Source: Candidatus Heimdallarchaeota archaeon
Lineage (GTDB): Archaea > Asgardarchaeota > Heimdallarchaeia > Heimdallarchaeales > Kariarchaeaceae
Direction of reading: 5' to 3'
Assembly: GCA_015522385.1 (NCBI GenBank)
Contig: WAMJ01000292.1
Coordinates: 18,073 to 82,072 of the forward strand
Length of the DNA stretch: 64,000 nucleotides
Shown here: one piece after another, positions 9,701-17,835 of the stretch
Position numbering within the stretch: position 1 is the stretch's first letter
Layout: every line of letters starts with the position of its first letter
Program-made: the position numbers and the translations under genes
The notes under the pieces: generated by a model
The model's database searches: none
What the model saw: the letters and a program-made list of their open reading frames with translations, nothing else
Told to the model about the DNA's origin: nothing

Positions 9701-12473
9701 CGGAGCACCCGAGCTATTCGTGGAGTCGGATAGAGGTATCGTTCACTCATACGAGGTAGTTGACGTCAATCCAGCAACTGCACCATTTATGAGACCAGGT
9801 AGCGGCACTATGGCGAGCCTGAATAGCACTGATTCTCTAAACAGTGTAGATACTTACGACATAAATGGAGATGGTATTCTTGATGTCGTCACATCTTCGA
9901 TCTACGGTAACGTCTATGCGGTAGATGGTGTGACCAAAGGAGTAATCTGGCAATTTGATAACCCAGTTAATAGCCAGATTGTATTCCCTTATAGGCCAAC
10001 TGGTGAAATTGTTGAGGACAACGGTAGCACCTATTATCTGGTATATGCAAATGATACCATCTATAATCTTGATATCACAACTGGATCACTTCTGGCATCA
10101 AGAACATTCTCGTTTGCGATATTAGTCACAGACCTGGATGATGTAGATGGCGATGGCTTCATGGATGCAGTTGCTATAAGTGAGGGAGGCCGCATGACCG
10201 TGTTCAAAGCATCCGATCTAACAATCCTTCTGGATGAAATTGTATATACGGCAACGGAAACATATGATGCAATAGGAGATGCAGTCATTGGAAACTTCCT
10301 AGAAGAGAATATGACATCAATAGCGTTTGTATCAGGCTCAGGGAATGTATCCATTGTCAATCCATCAGATGGATCGATTATGTGGTCGACTGTAGAGAAT
10401 ATTTCCTACTATGGGTTAGCAACTCACACGCTCCAAAAAGGATACTTTGATGGTGATGAGATGCTCGATCTGTTCATATACGGATCTCCTTATGCTATAG
10501 CCGTTAGTCCTTACAAAGGAGGCCAGCTGTGGAATAGAACTCTCACTGAATTTGGCTCATTTATCAGTGGTTATGAACGGCAGAGAGGAATGGTTGATGT
10601 GAATGGAGACAATGTCACGGATATATTCATCACACCATTCTCTTCAGATAAGCCCGAATATATAGCCCTTGACGGCCGATCTGGAAATACACTCTACAAA
10701 TTTGATCTGAACATCGGAAATCGTTTTGTCACATCTGCAGGTCTAAGACACACCACACTAAGCATTGGTGGTGAGGAAAGACAAGTATTCACTATCTACG
10801 CAGGAACTTTCTGGGACAGTGAACCCAGCTATGTATCCGTAGTAGATGCGGAGAGTGGATTACCTATCGCAACTGCTTTGGTTGACTCTGGTCTGTTTGC
10901 AACAGTGGCTAATGACGGTCCACAGCAGATCCCCACGATCTATGCTGCAGACTGGTCAGGCAATGTCTCCTTCTTCAAACTATTTGAGGGAGTACCGGAG
11001 CCCACAAAACCGACAGATGTCAACAACAAGATCAACCCATTCATCCAACTCGGAACTGAATTCACAAGGAGGACGGAGTACTTCCTCTTCGACGCCTTTG
11101 CAAAAGAAGATCCGACACAGGATGGTATCGATGACATTTTCGTCGTAGATGATTACTTCGCGGGAGGTGCAGACACATTCTTGCTGGAGAATGAGCCCGG
11201 GTACAATAAAGCAGTCTGGTCTCAAAACGATCTAGACTTCGGAAGGTACATGGGTGGCGCATTCATCGCTGATTTCGGTGGATCTGTGCGGTTAGTGGTT
11301 CCATACGAATATGTCCTTCTGTCTTTCGATATCTACACAGGAGCTATTATGGATAAATGGGACTATTCCCCCGGTGACTTCAACACATGGAATAATCTGG
11401 TGATGGAGGTCACGGATTGGGACAATGACGGTCTGAACGATGTTGTGTACAGCAGAACAGTCTCCGTTGGAGGATCGTGGTACATTGAATACGGTTGGTT
11501 TAACGCTGGGAACTTCCAAGACGGACCAAAGGCGTTCACACGGCAATCTGGTTTCGTGAAACCATCCTTCATTGTGACTGATCTTGACAGTGACGGTCAG
11601 AAGGAACTTGTCACTTTCAGCAGAGCGAAGTTCAACCAGTTTGTTGGAAACTTGACCATATTCAGTAATCTAGGGATGAATAGGTTCTACGCGCCCTCAT
11701 TCATTAATCCGAATGATGGGATCATGCCATTCTTCCCGATTACTAACCTGCTCTTCAGCACTGGAAAAGTCCTGTACTTCACCATTGACTACAGCGTTTA
11801 CAACATTCCAGGACTTCCCTTCGATCTCAGCACCTTCCCGTCGCTGATCCTAGGGTTTGAATGGACTGGTACTGGATTCGCTTGGGCAACTCAGGGTGCT
11901 CTTGGTATCAGTGAACTTCCAGGGTTTACTCGTGAGATCTTCAATGTCATTGATTCTACGGGTAGAGAGTTCTTGATAGGAGTTGGGCGTAGAGGAGATC
12001 TCTACTCACAGGAGATCACCACAAGCTTTACCCTGAAGCAGATGGGAGTATTCGACTCGCTCGCAGTCCCCTACGCTCGGAAGTATATCGAGTTTGGGAA
12101 CTTCTGTGGAACGTCGTCATTCTACATGGTGACTTCTGCCACTAGTGTAGGCTGCTATGACTCATTTGACTTCAGCGGTCCGCTCAACGCCAAGGCAAGT
12201 ATTGACCTTGATTTCGATATAATCCAAGACATCGTCAAGGGAGATCTTGACGATGACAATGTCGATGACCTGATCGTCACATCTCGTGATGGTTTCGTCT
12301 GGATTGTGAGCTCTCAAGAAAATGCTTTGGCCCTAGAGCTACTTGCCCCGCAGAATGTGGTTGAGGAGACGACCGTGGTATCCAACCAGGTGCAGAATGT
12401 ACCACAGTGGATTTACATCGCTCTCGCAAGTACCATCAGTCTGGGAACATTGGTCATAAAGAAGAAGGAATAA
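3711..12473 (+). CDS. Giant membrane-anchored surface protein with FG-GAP/VCBS-like repeats and Asp boxes
   Basis: This 2,920-residue protein has a signal peptide (basic start, then hydrophobic SFLSLVVMMLFIFSS) and a C-terminal membrane helix (WIYIALASTISLGTLVI) ending KKKE. About 19 copies of a D-x-[DN]-x-D-G-x-x-[DE]-[ILV] unit followed by a G-x-[IV] beta strand resemble the FG-GAP/VCBS blades of integrin-alpha-like propellers. Near residue 1558 there is a clear Asp box (SQDDGNTW) and a second related one (NTGGREW), so a sialidase-like propeller may be embedded. Sequons are abundant. The GTG at 3711 follows AAGGAGG (3694-3700) at good spacing; the in-frame ATG at 3720 is the alternative. 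It is probably cotranscribed with the calcium-repeat gene upstream. Ligand or substrate is unknown. Confidence 0.85.
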   Translation: MRIMIRQNKMKSFLSLVVMMLFIFSSMSLASGLNAGQPTNPEITTDRFESQDHDNGIATNPGSVSNDGKYSEDTNVGEFLGDNDQEYTKRWDPWLTKAGINAIATTEDGDMMALASGYLYDDQIHLYRWNYDTDQYDLVSEVGGGVFKSDVTSLAFADTDYNNLTEIIAGSEDGYLYVFEQRHLYDPYTNTENMFDLVWKSPRLGRIFSVIVDDTDRDYRQDIIVGTGDTVRWYEYDTHGSYPFGEDHWIEFKEVFSYKMPSQVTALAITDLEYNGLKEVAVGMRSGEIQLLENNGTNLWINGYPYPIAQDNSYRSIWSNGNLIQRDISDMSGGDIDGDGQIELVIAVQGTGAFVLDEVGGEIAHYRLQRPFEPWESNPKEIYPLDYYADAMLNSSSLFNGTLVSNPNVWYNNNTVSGKYGEPLNYSVTNFMVYPYTSASVMKPDGNVTVFDATNSDAWAIYDMGNDEEGAGNGVPSLWDLQVATTSATNAKLSVSISADGDEWYDVNATYVSYNSLTKSFEIEVDPTLAVMSSLFYRYLKLNLTQGEMKVDYIYTPYINNPIYDALSVEVGPLIFEGDSNPTTVGFIATIDGSILAVGWNTTTSTYEIMWDSWTAERYKLGTNVFDLEMVRQKTRFPAWMDYGSQTFTLDLSSATLPDGGMMMSYTAENFYNYRNERSTEFIVSSSYGNMFVYKQDSPYTAPVYDPDLTNMLFGVSDSISLQTFMSIKRSQGVDYFTASLIPIETRFASEFTKDGVQAGVNTYIDPVLNGYWLFVGSWDGYVAAYDTGSISVTPYINDISVWYLTQSPSDYGAVASNCEGFSFPECAYFSPLVNLTSGIQSLTNMELTGVMDGVFRESSWAPKVSSADFIGSEYQDLVMTNGKVHLLETVLSQNTEKVEPENWVNPADDFKNYLGIDQSKIVYTPPKQELKYVNFQAAINTEFSQYNFVYKSDYFKEINEDSKGRKWTNAQPIDFDNDGDFDLILGFARYQVDIFGIDKKTFGVTYWENQGTSEEPKWVEQKKAMNNNQIGSNFQNERWTEPVLSFNTYSFPDGVIFDPKLGYHPLYKTDLPDVMYMFKTNDGTDFYQGILRGFYADYNARTSLLAATYPEAKRLDINLFNNGQTGLDRKVNYGYHIFETWSNEQELNGWTMSMDSADLDGDGKNEIIVGDFNNNAYVFEHLNNNTFKRAYKTFDLNRTTLTDKSPYAYEQFGGISGTFYRTVFEHAQYLIAGFDLNQNGQNEFVVATGSQIYIFESVRTSVNRIRDDTYQLIRIFDLYDSRALTQMTQEDIVITALTWGNDITRNGKMELIVAVTNALLVLEVDTAPYAYEYSMNGIDPFTSSLFTAEEIFFGDTYDLKGKYDVPGNFILNPDYIISTIIVDDFDRDGRLDLIYAGTDTSSARPIWSGFITGLEWDGSAFVSGFDSEMFADTVEYNPINDLAVMDADYDELFELVIGHSYGVDIYEFTDTDTAVLRDVITSSPHYMLPRRSYFTPPASANGFRIVSRFKDVIRLDSRPIADGFGPNNTIFMAYANWDQGGTIVTNRYNKVSFASSQDDGNTWRNLPGLDLNVDGSTYYYSVDKLSMAETADGSIWLAITLRYNTPTESYSGFQFWRLPIKSTSWTMEYSFTASGQTYGLNEPNPKVVSIANDPTSSSSIWAAFTWGNSAWIQTYKITTAGLVSSSGLDMFWADNNATDPGNYSIYDLDMEYFAYEDGAYRFGMAMSGYINAERLSLDTDIFYANGFFNSTTSKLEFERPQRTFASGIGAYYPSLIRERDTDNLLITFEQPTLRAYGGLFAVWSNTGGREWNGPYDMSHPLGFDLEIWKAFPSPSGETYRVGTSFGGYFLRGFKPQSPVLVPGMNRGFTMTYSVKIQLESPIKYSLCNVGQNHFAEKSSQIASSLQTCNLELNFLANAFNPWSNWSWYDVGKVTDIAVGDSDGDYRQEILVASGKNAHLFEFESNTATEINYKQKWTSPDYERDITSVAISDANGNGAPELFVESDRGIVHSYEVVDVNPATAPFMRPGSGTMASLNSTDSLNSVDTYDINGDGILDVVTSSIYGNVYAVDGVTKGVIWQFDNPVNSQIVFPYRPTGEIVEDNGSTYYLVYANDTIYNLDITTGSLLASRTFSFAILVTDLDDVDGDGFMDAVAISEGGRMTVFKASDLTILLDEIVYTATETYDAIGDAVIGNFLEENMTSIAFVSGSGNVSIVNPSDGSIMWSTVENISYYGLATHTLQKGYFDGDEMLDLFIYGSPYAIAVSPYKGGQLWNRTLTEFGSFISGYERQRGMVDVNGDNVTDIFITPFSSDKPEYIALDGRSGNTLYKFDLNIGNRFVTSAGLRHTTLSIGGEERQVFTIYAGTFWDSEPSYVSVVDAESGLPIATALVDSGLFATVANDGPQQIPTIYAADWSGNVSFFKLFEGVPEPTKPTDVNNKINPFIQLGTEFTRRTEYFLFDAFAKEDPTQDGIDDIFVVDDYFAGGADTFLLENEPGYNKAVWSQNDLDFGRYMGGAFIADFGGSVRLVVPYEYVLLSFDIYTGAIMDKWDYSPGDFNTWNNLVMEVTDWDNDGLNDVVYSRTVSVGGSWYIEYGWFNAGNFQDGPKAFTRQSGFVKPSFIVTDLDSDGQKELVTFSRAKFNQFVGNLTIFSNLGMNRFYAPSFINPNDGIMPFFPITNLLFSTGKVLYFTIDYSVYNIPGLPFDLSTFPSLILGFEWTGTGFAWATQGALGISELPGFTREIFNVIDSTGREFLIGVGRRGDLYSQEITTSFTLKQMGVFDSLAVPYARKYIEFGNFCGTSSFYMVTSATSVGCYDSFDFSGPLNAKASIDLDFDIIQDIVKGDLDDDNVDDLIVTSRDGFVWIVSSQENALALELLAPQNVVEETTVVSNQVQNVPQWIYIALASTISLGTLVIKKKE

Positions 12474-12480
12474 AATCTTT

Positions 12481-12513
12481 AAGGGGGGAGGAAAACCCTT
12501 CTTCTATTTCTTT
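12481..12513 (+). terminator. Probable terminator after the giant surface genes
   Basis: AAGGG (12481-12485) can pair with CCCTT (12496-12500) around a 10-base loop, and a pyrimidine-rich tract follows (12499-12513). It starts 8 bases after the stop codon of the 2,920-residue protein. The stem is short, so the pyrimidine tract may matter more than the hairpin. Confidence 0.45.
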
Positions 12514-12634
12514 GAGACTTATCTAAATTATCATTTCAAGATTTTCTGAAACTCCCATATTCATTGATTTTTGTATTTATTCAACAGAAAGGATAGTTCT
12601 GAGCACACAGTACAGAATTGTGTGAAGAACTGAG

Positions 12635-12701
12635 AATTGTATTCTACGTCTTTAGAAATTAAATCTCGAATACAATTATGCAACAATAGTGAAGATTGTT
12701 G
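12635..12701. repeat. Two consecutive inverted repeats in a convergent intergenic region
   Basis: The 280-base gap between convergent genes (12474-12753) contains a perfect 10-bp inverted repeat, AATTGTATTC (12635-12644) with GAATACAATT (12668-12677). Four bases later there is a perfect 7-bp repeat, CAACAAT (12681-12687) with ATTGTTG (12695-12701). Possible roles are a bidirectional terminator, RNA hairpins stabilising 3' ends, or a protein site. No open reading frame of note was seen in the gap. Confidence 0.5.
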
Positions 12702-12753
12702 AGGTCAAGTTTACCTGTTGAGGTATAGCTGCTTGTCTAAATCCAAAGATAAA

Positions 12754-13908
12754 TTATTTATTGTCTGGTTTACGCCTCTTCAGGTAAGTCACAATTCCGA
12801 TTCCTATTACCAGAGCCAGTACAAGAATTGCGGTTATCATTTCGAATGCTCTCCCACCGAAAATCAATTGATAAAATGGAACGGAGGTTGAGGTAGACAA
12901 TGATGATGTCGTGGGGATGTCGATCTCTCCGAACTGGATTGAAGCGACCACATTCTTTTCAGCAGACGCAAATATCACCTCATTTGTCGAGGGGAGAAAT
13001 ATCATTGAGTTTACAGGTGGAAAGGTTCCGAAATTCCCGAACTCATCCAGTGTTCCTGCAAGATTGAAATTGTCATCATAGATTTCGTTGGAGCTACCTG
13101 AGAACCAATATCCACGCTTAAAGAATACAAAGGAATCGGCAGATATTGCAAAATAGGAGCCAAGCGAAGTCACAGTTCTGTTGATTATCCCATAATTATT
13201 CTCACCAAGTGCTGATAAAGTTATTATCTCAGTAGAATCTTTATCAGAGTTGTCTGTGTTGACCGTGAGATATTGGGGGAGACCTGCTTCAGAGTAACTA
13301 AACTGCAGGGTACTTGATGAGACATTGGCCACTGCATTCAAATCAATCTGATTAAGAGTCTGGTCATAGACAAAGATTTGAGGCCCTTCGTATGTCCTAT
13401 TCGCCCATACAAAAGAGAGGAGAATAGTGTCTGGTGCTGTGGATCTATCAACTGCAATACTTATCTCCTCACTGGATCCAAACTCCCAAACTGGGATCAG
13501 AATTTCCTGCTGAATTTCACCAGACTGGGTATATGATATGACTTTATTGCCATCAATGACTGAATAGAATAAATCCTCTTCAGTTCTGATCGTCTGATAA
13601 ATCTCACTCACCACATAAGTAGAAGAGTTGATAGAGAAAGCATCTATAGTCGAGACGAGGTTCCAGTCATCCAAATCATAAGTTAGAACCCTAGAATTTC
13701 CAGAATCGGTAATGACAAGCTCGTTATCAGTACTATATAGGTGCGATACTCCGTCCAATAGACCCTCTCCGTTTCCAGCCACACCCCAATCACCTATAAA
13801 GTGAGACTGGTTGGTCTCATAAGAAATTGGAGCTGCATTGACTTGAACAACTGAGATTAGAAGAATGAGAAGTGTTGTACGATAGACAACTCGATAAGAT
13901 GAAATCAT
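12754..13908 (-). CDS. Secreted, C-terminally anchored beta-propeller-like protein
   Basis: The 384-residue protein has an N-terminal signal peptide (TTLLILLISVVQVNA) and a C-terminal membrane helix (about residues 352-374) followed by KRRKPDNK. A Ser/Thr-rich linker (TTSSLSTSTSVP) precedes the helix, as in many archaeal surface proteins. The middle is beta-rich with repeating short strands (for example STDNELVITDSGNSRVLTYD), suggesting an NHL- or PQQ-like propeller; I cannot assign a family. It is divergent from the FtsX-type transporter operon at 14070 across a 161-base region and may be functionally linked. The TATA-like box at 13931-13942 lies 28 bases from the ATG, consistent with a leaderless mRNA. 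Confidence 0.8.
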   Translation of the reverse strand: MISSYRVVYRTTLLILLISVVQVNAAPISYETNQSHFIGDWGVAGNGEGLLDGVSHLYSTDNELVITDSGNSRVLTYDLDDWNLVSTIDAFSINSSTYVVSEIYQTIRTEEDLFYSVIDGNKVISYTQSGEIQQEILIPVWEFGSSEEISIAVDRSTAPDTILLSFVWANRTYEGPQIFVYDQTLNQIDLNAVANVSSSTLQFSYSEAGLPQYLTVNTDNSDKDSTEIITLSALGENNYGIINRTVTSLGSYFAISADSFVFFKRGYWFSGSSNEIYDDNFNLAGTLDEFGNFGTFPPVNSMIFLPSTNEVIFASAEKNVVASIQFGEIDIPTTSSLSTSTSVPFYQLIFGGRAFEMITAILVLALVIGIGIVTYLKRRKPDNK

Positions 13909-13930
13909 CTTGTCACTAAAAATTCAATAA

Positions 13931-13942
13931 GATTTATAATTT
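13931..13942 (-). promoter_or_regulatory. TATA-like box for the secreted propeller-like gene
   Basis: Read on the minus strand the sequence is AAATTATAAATC. Its centre (about 13936) is 28 bases from the ATG at 13908, the distance expected if transcription starts at or next to the start codon. Confidence 0.6.
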
Positions 13943-13954
13943 ACCCTACTATAC

Positions 13955-13966
13955 GTAATATATTAC
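13955..13966. promoter_or_regulatory. 12-bp palindrome GTAATATATTAC between divergent genes
   Basis: GTAATA/TATTAC is a perfect palindrome in the 161-base divergent intergenic region, about 20 bases upstream of the minus-strand TATA box and 70 bases upstream of the plus-strand one. It is a candidate operator for coordinated control of the secreted protein and the transporter. AT-rich palindromes of this size can arise by chance. Confidence 0.35.
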
Positions 13967-14038
13967 CAAATCACATTTAATACAACTCTTGCATCATTTA
14001 ATTTTATATTTCAATTTCTGTACCTTATTCATCACAAA

Positions 14039-14046
14039 TATAAAAT
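14039..14046 (+). promoter_or_regulatory. TATA box for the FtsX-type transporter operon
   Basis: TATAAAAT is centred 27 to 28 bases before the GTG at 14070, matching the leaderless spacing seen repeatedly in this window. Confidence 0.65.
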
Positions 14047-14069
14047 ATGGAAGGTTAGGGTAATGCGAT

Positions 14070-16970
14070 GTGGATGCTAAGTTAGTTCAGAAGAGTATAT
14101 TATATTTTATTTTGTCAATACTAGTTCTATTTAATCGTTACTGGATATTATTCACTATATCTATCTTAGCGTTAGCTGGCTTAATCATAGCGATATTACG
14201 TCATAAGAATAAGAAGAAATTACTTCATCTATACCTAAAAATCAACTTCAAGAAATCCATTCTCCTAGTCATACAGTACCTGATTATAATCTTGGTACTG
14301 ACTCAACTGCAGTATGCATCACTTCAGACCTCGACTTACTTCGCTGAACAGTATGATAGAGAGAATTTTGATTCAGGACACATCTTGATCAGGAAACAGC
14401 TCCTGTCCAACCCTGAGGGAATTGGTGTCCAAAATTACGGAGAATTGAAGAAGTACATGCCAACTAACTATTCGATACAACTCCAAGAAACAGAAGATAG
14501 ATTCGAAATCAAGTACACTTTCGATCAGATTTACTATCTAAATGCGCTGATTAGTTGGAAGCTCAAGTATCCGACCACTTTGGAGAATACGGATAATGAG
14601 CTCTTGTATGGAAGCGATAGTTTTGACATGATCATACTGACAGATTTCGTGAGGAGTTTACTTGAATTTCCAGATGGATTGAACATAGATGACGGTTTGT
14701 TCGCGTTTGAGGTCAATAAGACCATTTTCGGTGAATATGACTACTTCCAATTGGGTAATCTTGACACTGATCAAATTAACCTCACCTCAAGTAAGTCGTC
14801 GAATACCCGAGACGTAGTTGCTAAGGTGAAACTTCTTCAACCTTCAAGTATTGGAAATCTACTGGATATAACAACCAGTATTGGGATAAGTACGAAGAAA
14901 TTGATCTTGGTCTCACCTACTTATCTCGAAAGCATCCTCAAACCAGCCTCTATACCAGTAGGCGACTATTTTAGCAGTCTTAGCCTGGCATCAGTAATGT
15001 ATTTTTCTTCAGATAACCTCTACGGGGACATGGATCGAGGAATGGAAATATATCTGACAAAAGACCTATCCTCACTGGGATTCGAGATCATAAAGTCTGA
15101 GATACATAGACTCTATACACTTCAGAAGGATTTGAAGACGAGGTACGATACATTGATTTCGTATCTAACTTCAATTGTTTACCTAATACTTGGGCTTTCT
15201 CTGTTCAGAAATTGGATGGCATATGCCTCGCGGAAGGAGGAAATTTTTGAGTTTTATAGTTCGGACGGATACGACGTAAAACCGCTTGAGGATAGTGCTG
15301 ACCTCTTCGAGACGTATATTATACATGTCCCAGGTATCCTGCTTCTATTCATGCTTGGGCTATCTTTCAATAACTTGATCCCTCAGCTATCCTATGTATT
15401 ATCCCTGTATTTTGTCTACATCGGACTGGTTTCTATCGTATTCTCCTTCGCAGGAAATAAGCAAACTGAGAATTACAGATATAGGATGAATCGACCCCTT
15501 GCTTTAGCTCAGAAATTTGTGATCATTCTTCTAGTCGCTGTTATCGTCCTGAATATGGTGGTTGATAAGATACCGAATGGAGGTCTTGGTTTTCTAAATA
15601 CAGATGCATTTATCTTTCTAGAACCTATTCTGTTGATTTTGTTCGTGACAATAGCGTTAGGAGATGCATACAGGAAGATTGTAAATATTGTTATCACGGT
15701 AGTTCAACGTTTTCCAGGTCATAGATACAGGAAAACTCTACTGTCTCTAAAGTACATCAATCATATATCGCTGAAGATGGGGGCAATTTCGATAGCTATC
15801 TCTGTAGGAGCTATTCTCCTAAGCCTACTACTCCTGACAAGTTCAGTTCAGCAAATCCATGTCATTGAGATTAGAGGAGATCTAGGGGGAGACATGGCAA
15901 TTGATTTTGCCAACAACGCCCCAGATTTCTTGGATGGACAGAAAGGAAACCTCTCCGTTTTGGATAATGTCGAATCCTTGATGACAATAGCTGTGATAGA
16001 ATTTACCGACTACGTTCTATCTGAGGAATTTGGCACTGAAGTAAGAGTCACATTGATTGCATACAACATGAGTGAATTGAGATCGTTCTCCACACCAAAT
16101 TGGAACTTAGATGAAGAACTTGATGGGTTTGGAGAAAATGATATTCAACTATTCGAGAACTCGATATACACGGATCAGATCATTTCTGAGGGAAGTCTTA
16201 ATCCCAGGAACCCATCTGTTTTTGGGAAGAACTTCTTTACTGAAGAACTGGACATGGTACGAGTAAGGGATCAAGACCCAGAAGACGTGTGGGGTTCCTA
16301 CTGGATAACACAGCAATTGGATGGTCTGAATGTTCCAGATCGAGTCAATGATGAAGAGAGTATCAGGATCACTGGTTTGATAAGCATGGTACTTGCGAAC
16401 AGGATCATCGAGTTAAAATCTAGCTTTCTGAAGAAAACCATCTTGACACTTAATCTACAGGACATAAGACGTACAAGGGAAACCGTCAATGCTATTGAAG
16501 TTGAGATAGGGTACAACTCGGAAATTTCGATATATTCAATTCCTCCACCCGAAAAGTTGACTGATGCCTCTTCGATCTTGTACCCACTGCTACAGACTCA
16601 ATTCTTGCTCATCTCTTCGATCATACCAGTCGGATTGTTATCACTATACCAACTTTACACATTCGCTTCTGAAGAGGCTTTGGATCTGATGAGGAACTCA
16701 CTACAGAACAACTTAGTGCTAAAGAAATCTGTTTCTAGAGCATTACTGCTCATAATGGTCAACTATGTTGTCCTGACAACTGCAATGAATCTCATACTCT
16801 CATTCTCTTTTAGCAATGCATTCCGGTTCCTACTTCTCTCATCAAGAAGATATTTGGGGATTGATTTCACGAGGGTTTTTATTGAATTTGGGGTTATGAT
16901 TCTGATCTCTACATTGTCCATGTATATGGGATTCAGAAGACAGAATAAGGAGATGATAAGAGATGATTGA
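14070..16970 (+). CDS. Large double-FtsX ABC transporter permease
   Basis: This 966-residue membrane protein has paired helices at the N-terminus (about residues 9-45 and 62-82) and a first extracytoplasmic region of nearly 280 residues. Hydrophobic helices cluster at about 363-520, 570-590, and in the last 150 residues. The layout of large outside domains between widely spaced helices is that of FtsX/MacB permeases in a duplicated form. Its stop overlaps the start of an ATPase gene by 8 bases, and a second ATPase follows. Known relatives are mechanotransmission exporters that move lipids, lipoproteins or peptides or act on surface partners rather than importing solutes. The substrate here is unknown. 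The GTG start is supported by the TATA box 27 bases upstream. Confidence 0.85.
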   Translation: MDAKLVQKSILYFILSILVLFNRYWILFTISILALAGLIIAILRHKNKKKLLHLYLKINFKKSILLVIQYLIIILVLTQLQYASLQTSTYFAEQYDRENFDSGHILIRKQLLSNPEGIGVQNYGELKKYMPTNYSIQLQETEDRFEIKYTFDQIYYLNALISWKLKYPTTLENTDNELLYGSDSFDMIILTDFVRSLLEFPDGLNIDDGLFAFEVNKTIFGEYDYFQLGNLDTDQINLTSSKSSNTRDVVAKVKLLQPSSIGNLLDITTSIGISTKKLILVSPTYLESILKPASIPVGDYFSSLSLASVMYFSSDNLYGDMDRGMEIYLTKDLSSLGFEIIKSEIHRLYTLQKDLKTRYDTLISYLTSIVYLILGLSLFRNWMAYASRKEEIFEFYSSDGYDVKPLEDSADLFETYIIHVPGILLLFMLGLSFNNLIPQLSYVLSLYFVYIGLVSIVFSFAGNKQTENYRYRMNRPLALAQKFVIILLVAVIVLNMVVDKIPNGGLGFLNTDAFIFLEPILLILFVTIALGDAYRKIVNIVITVVQRFPGHRYRKTLLSLKYINHISLKMGAISIAISVGAILLSLLLLTSSVQQIHVIEIRGDLGGDMAIDFANNAPDFLDGQKGNLSVLDNVESLMTIAVIEFTDYVLSEEFGTEVRVTLIAYNMSELRSFSTPNWNLDEELDGFGENDIQLFENSIYTDQIISEGSLNPRNPSVFGKNFFTEELDMVRVRDQDPEDVWGSYWITQQLDGLNVPDRVNDEESIRITGLISMVLANRIIELKSSFLKKTILTLNLQDIRRTRETVNAIEVEIGYNSEISIYSIPPPEKLTDASSILYPLLQTQFLLISSIIPVGLLSLYQLYTFASEEALDLMRNSLQNNLVLKKSVSRALLLIMVNYVVLTTAMNLILSFSFSNAFRFLLLSSRRYLGIDFTRVFIEFGVMILISTLSMYMGFRRQNKEMIRDD

Positions 16971-17835
16971 GCTGATCGATCTTACCAAGATTTATCTTGG
17001 ACCGAATGGTAGGTTAGAGGAAAATGTACAGGCATTGAGCAATATCACGCTAAAGGTCAGAGAGGGAGATGTAGTCGCCATTACAGGAGAGAGTGGATCC
17101 GGTAAGACCACACTGCTGAACATACTGGCCTCAAGGATGGAACCAACAACTGGGTCGGTACTTATCAATAATATCCCCATCCACATGCTCCCCATGCAAG
17201 AGCTACAAGAATACTGGAGATCAAAGGTGCACTACATTCATCAGAACATGAGAGAAAACCTCCAGTACGACCTGACAGTCAATGAGAACTATGAGATATT
17301 CGAGATATTATCAGATTCCATCGATCAAGATGTTCTCAGAAAATATACCTCTGATTTGGGTATTGAGAAATTGCTAGACACAAAGGTGCAGTACCTTTCT
17401 GGTGGTGAGAAGCAGATGGTCTGCCTTGGAATTGCCATGGCAAAAAACATTGAATTGCTTATCCTCGATGAACCCACCAGTGCCTTAGATGAAATCAACA
17501 AGCATGTAGTGATCGAGAAGATTATCCAGAAATGTAGGGAGAACAATATTACCCTTATTTACACAAGCCATGATCCTGAAATCTCACAATATGCAGACGT
17601 TATTATTGGTATCAATCACGGTCGTTTCGACCGAATACTGAAGGGGCAAATTAGTAAATCAAATGTCAAAGAATTGGTACAAGGTATCTATCACGAGGTT
17701 CCTGTTGACAGTAAAGGAGCAATCCATCTCCCTAGATTTGTAATTGAGAAATTGGAAATAGGAGAAATGGTTGAGATTAGGTTGGAAGAGGATCATCTCA
17801 GGATATATCCAATAAAGGAGGAGAGGAATCAATGA
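16963..17835 (+). CDS. ABC transporter ATPase with C-terminal AbrB-like domain
   Basis: Residues 1-225 form a MacB/LolD-class ATPase: Walker A GESGSGKTT (42-50), a Q-loop Gln in YIHQN, signature LSGGEKQ (about 145), Walker B LLILDEP (about 166-172) and a switch His in TSHD. Residues 246-285 then match the swapped-hairpin AbrB/SpoVT/MazE fold, with PVDSKGAIHLPRFVIEKL followed by the E-x-V-E-I-R and L-x-I-x-P strands. AbrB domains are usually dimeric DNA-binding modules, so this one may dimerise the ATPase or link it to transcription; both are inferences. SD-like AAGGAG (16947-16952) precedes the ATG. The stop overlaps the next ATPase by 4 bases. Confidence 0.9.
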   Translation: MIELIDLTKIYLGPNGRLEENVQALSNITLKVREGDVVAITGESGSGKTTLLNILASRMEPTTGSVLINNIPIHMLPMQELQEYWRSKVHYIHQNMRENLQYDLTVNENYEIFEILSDSIDQDVLRKYTSDLGIEKLLDTKVQYLSGGEKQMVCLGIAMAKNIELLILDEPTSALDEINKHVVIEKIIQKCRENNITLIYTSHDPEISQYADVIIGINHGRFDRILKGQISKSNVKELVQGIYHEVPVDSKGAIHLPRFVIEKLEIGEMVEIRLEEDHLRIYPIKEERNQ

